A stretch of 7,097 nt of DNA from Synergistaceae bacterium (lineage in GTDB: Bacteria; Synergistota; Synergistia; Synergistales; Aminobacteriaceae): assembly GCA_012523155.1 (NCBI GenBank), contig JAAYJB010000431.1:1-7097 (forward strand), written 5' to 3'. The notes under the pieces are model-generated. The model made no database searches and was not told the DNA's origin. It worked only from the letters and a program-made list of their open reading frames with translations. Positions 6,776 through 7,097 of this stretch are shown one piece after another. Position 1 is the stretch's first letter. Every line of letters begins with the position of its first letter. The position numbers and the translations under genes were made by a program.

Positions 6776-6955
6776 ATGGCTTACAGGAATTTTTTCGGGA
6801 TTCTATGCCTGGCCTGTTTTATAACAGGGCTCTGGACGAAATCGCCCTATGCATATTGGGGAGCGCTTGTGAGCGGTGCACTTTCCAGGGCGGCAGTCCG
6901 CAAACAATGGAAGACACCGAAATGGCTCAATGATTTGTTTCATTTTTCCGAATGA
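6776..6955 (+). CDS. Putative 59-residue small membrane-associated protein
   Basis: A short open frame of 59 codons begins 18 nt after the dctM stop and ends before the tRNA promoter. I do not recognise the protein. A hydrophobic stretch at about residues 6-20 (FFGILCLACFITGLW) could span or enter the membrane. A second, milder one (YAYWGALVSGALSRAAV) is followed by a basic, Trp-rich tail containing RKQWKTPKWL. The composition (aromatic, basic tail, few rare patterns) looks protein-like, not random. Evidence against it is the weak ribosome binding site (GGGAAG, 5 nt before ATG) and the lack of a recognised family. It may be the last cistron of the operon or an independent small gene. Confidence 0.5.
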   Translation: MAYRNFFGILCLACFITGLWTKSPYAYWGALVSGALSRAAVRKQWKTPKWLNDLFHFSE

Positions 6956-6977
6956 GCACGAGGGAAAGCCCTGCTTA

Positions 6978-7006
6978 TTGACAAACAGCCTCAAGGTCTG
7001 TAGAAT
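6978..7006 (+). promoter_or_regulatory. Sigma-70-type promoter for tRNA-Val
   Basis: A perfect -35 TTGACA (6978-6983), a 17-bp spacer and a near-consensus -10 TAGAAT (7001-7006). Transcription would start near 7013, about five bases before the mature tRNA. This is as expected for a strongly expressed stable RNA gene. Confidence 0.85.
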
Positions 7007-7017
7007 CCTTTTTTGTT

Positions 7018-7092
7018 GGGTGGTTAGTTCAGAGGAAGAACGCTTCCTTGACGCGGAAGAGGTCACAGGTTCGAGTCCTGTACCACCCACCA
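7018..7092 (+). tRNA. tRNA-Val, anticodon GAC
   Basis: A full cloverleaf can be folded by eye. The acceptor stem is GGGTGGT (7018-7024) with ACCACCC (7082-7088). The D stem is GTTC/GAAC (7027-7030 and 7038-7041) with a GG-containing loop. The anticodon stem is CTTCC/GGAAG (7043-7047 and 7055-7059) with loop TTGACGC and anticodon GAC at 7050-7052. The variable loop has five bases. The T stem is ACAGG/CCTGT with loop TTCGAGT. The discriminator is A7089 and CCA is encoded at 7090-7092. Anticodon GAC reads valine codons GUC and GUU. The gene has its own promoter and is probably not part of the catabolic operon. Confidence 0.97.
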
Positions 7093-7097
7093 TGTGA

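Noticed and set aside
6813..6828. CCTGTT-TTAT-AACAGG hairpin after dctM as a terminator
   Set aside because: The stem is only 6 bp, no T-run follows, and it lies inside the putative small ORF.
7018..7092. tRNA-Val as the attachment site of an island carrying this operon
   Set aside because: Integration normally uses the tRNA 3' end, which faces away from the operon, and no integrase or repeated tRNA end is visible.
6803..7097. Open frames on both strands running over the tRNA (translations such as GLEPVTSSASRKR and SSEEERFLDAEEVTGSSPV)
   Set aside because: These are well-known false proteins produced by translating tRNA genes.

Overview
This window looks like an operon from an anaerobic, amino-acid-fermenting bacterium. 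A glycyl radical enzyme, a tungsten-type aldehyde ferredoxin oxidoreductase (AOR), a sulfur carrier and a complete TRAP transporter, at roughly balanced base composition, would fit Synergistota or a Clostridia-like fermenter. The assignment is tentative because the window holds no phylogenetic marker beyond one tRNA. All recognised genes are on the + strand.

Left part (1-3625): the last 41 residues of an AOR overlap by ATGA with a 65-residue ThiS/MoaD-type sulfur carrier ending in Gly-Gly. After 6 nt comes a radical-SAM glycyl-radical-enzyme activase, and 4 nt later a 786-residue glycyl radical enzyme with a TTG start and strong ribosome binding site. The enzyme aligns without gaps, from memory, to trans-4-hydroxy-L-proline dehydratase (HypD) from about residue 148 to 761. 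It keeps the thiyl Cys430, Glu432, glycyl Gly761 and the HypD substrate-contact residues, but several neighbouring positions differ.

Middle part (3626-6757): after a 157-nt gap come dctP, dctQ and dctM, encoding the solute-binding protein and the small and large membrane subunits of a TRAP transporter. A perfect 14-bp hairpin separates dctP from dctQ, and dctQ overlaps dctM.

Right part (6758-7097): a probable 59-residue small membrane-associated ORF (6776-6955) follows dctM, then a textbook promoter and a tRNA-Val(GAC) gene with encoded CCA.

Working model (inference): the TRAP system imports a carboxylate such as a hydroxyproline-like imino acid. The activase and glycyl radical enzyme dehydrate it. 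If the product is pyrroline-5-carboxylate, its open form is glutamate semialdehyde, an aldehyde that the AOR could oxidise to glutamate while reducing ferredoxin. The translational coupling of AOR, sulfur carrier, activase and lyase is seen directly in the sequence. The substrate and the AOR step are not proven.
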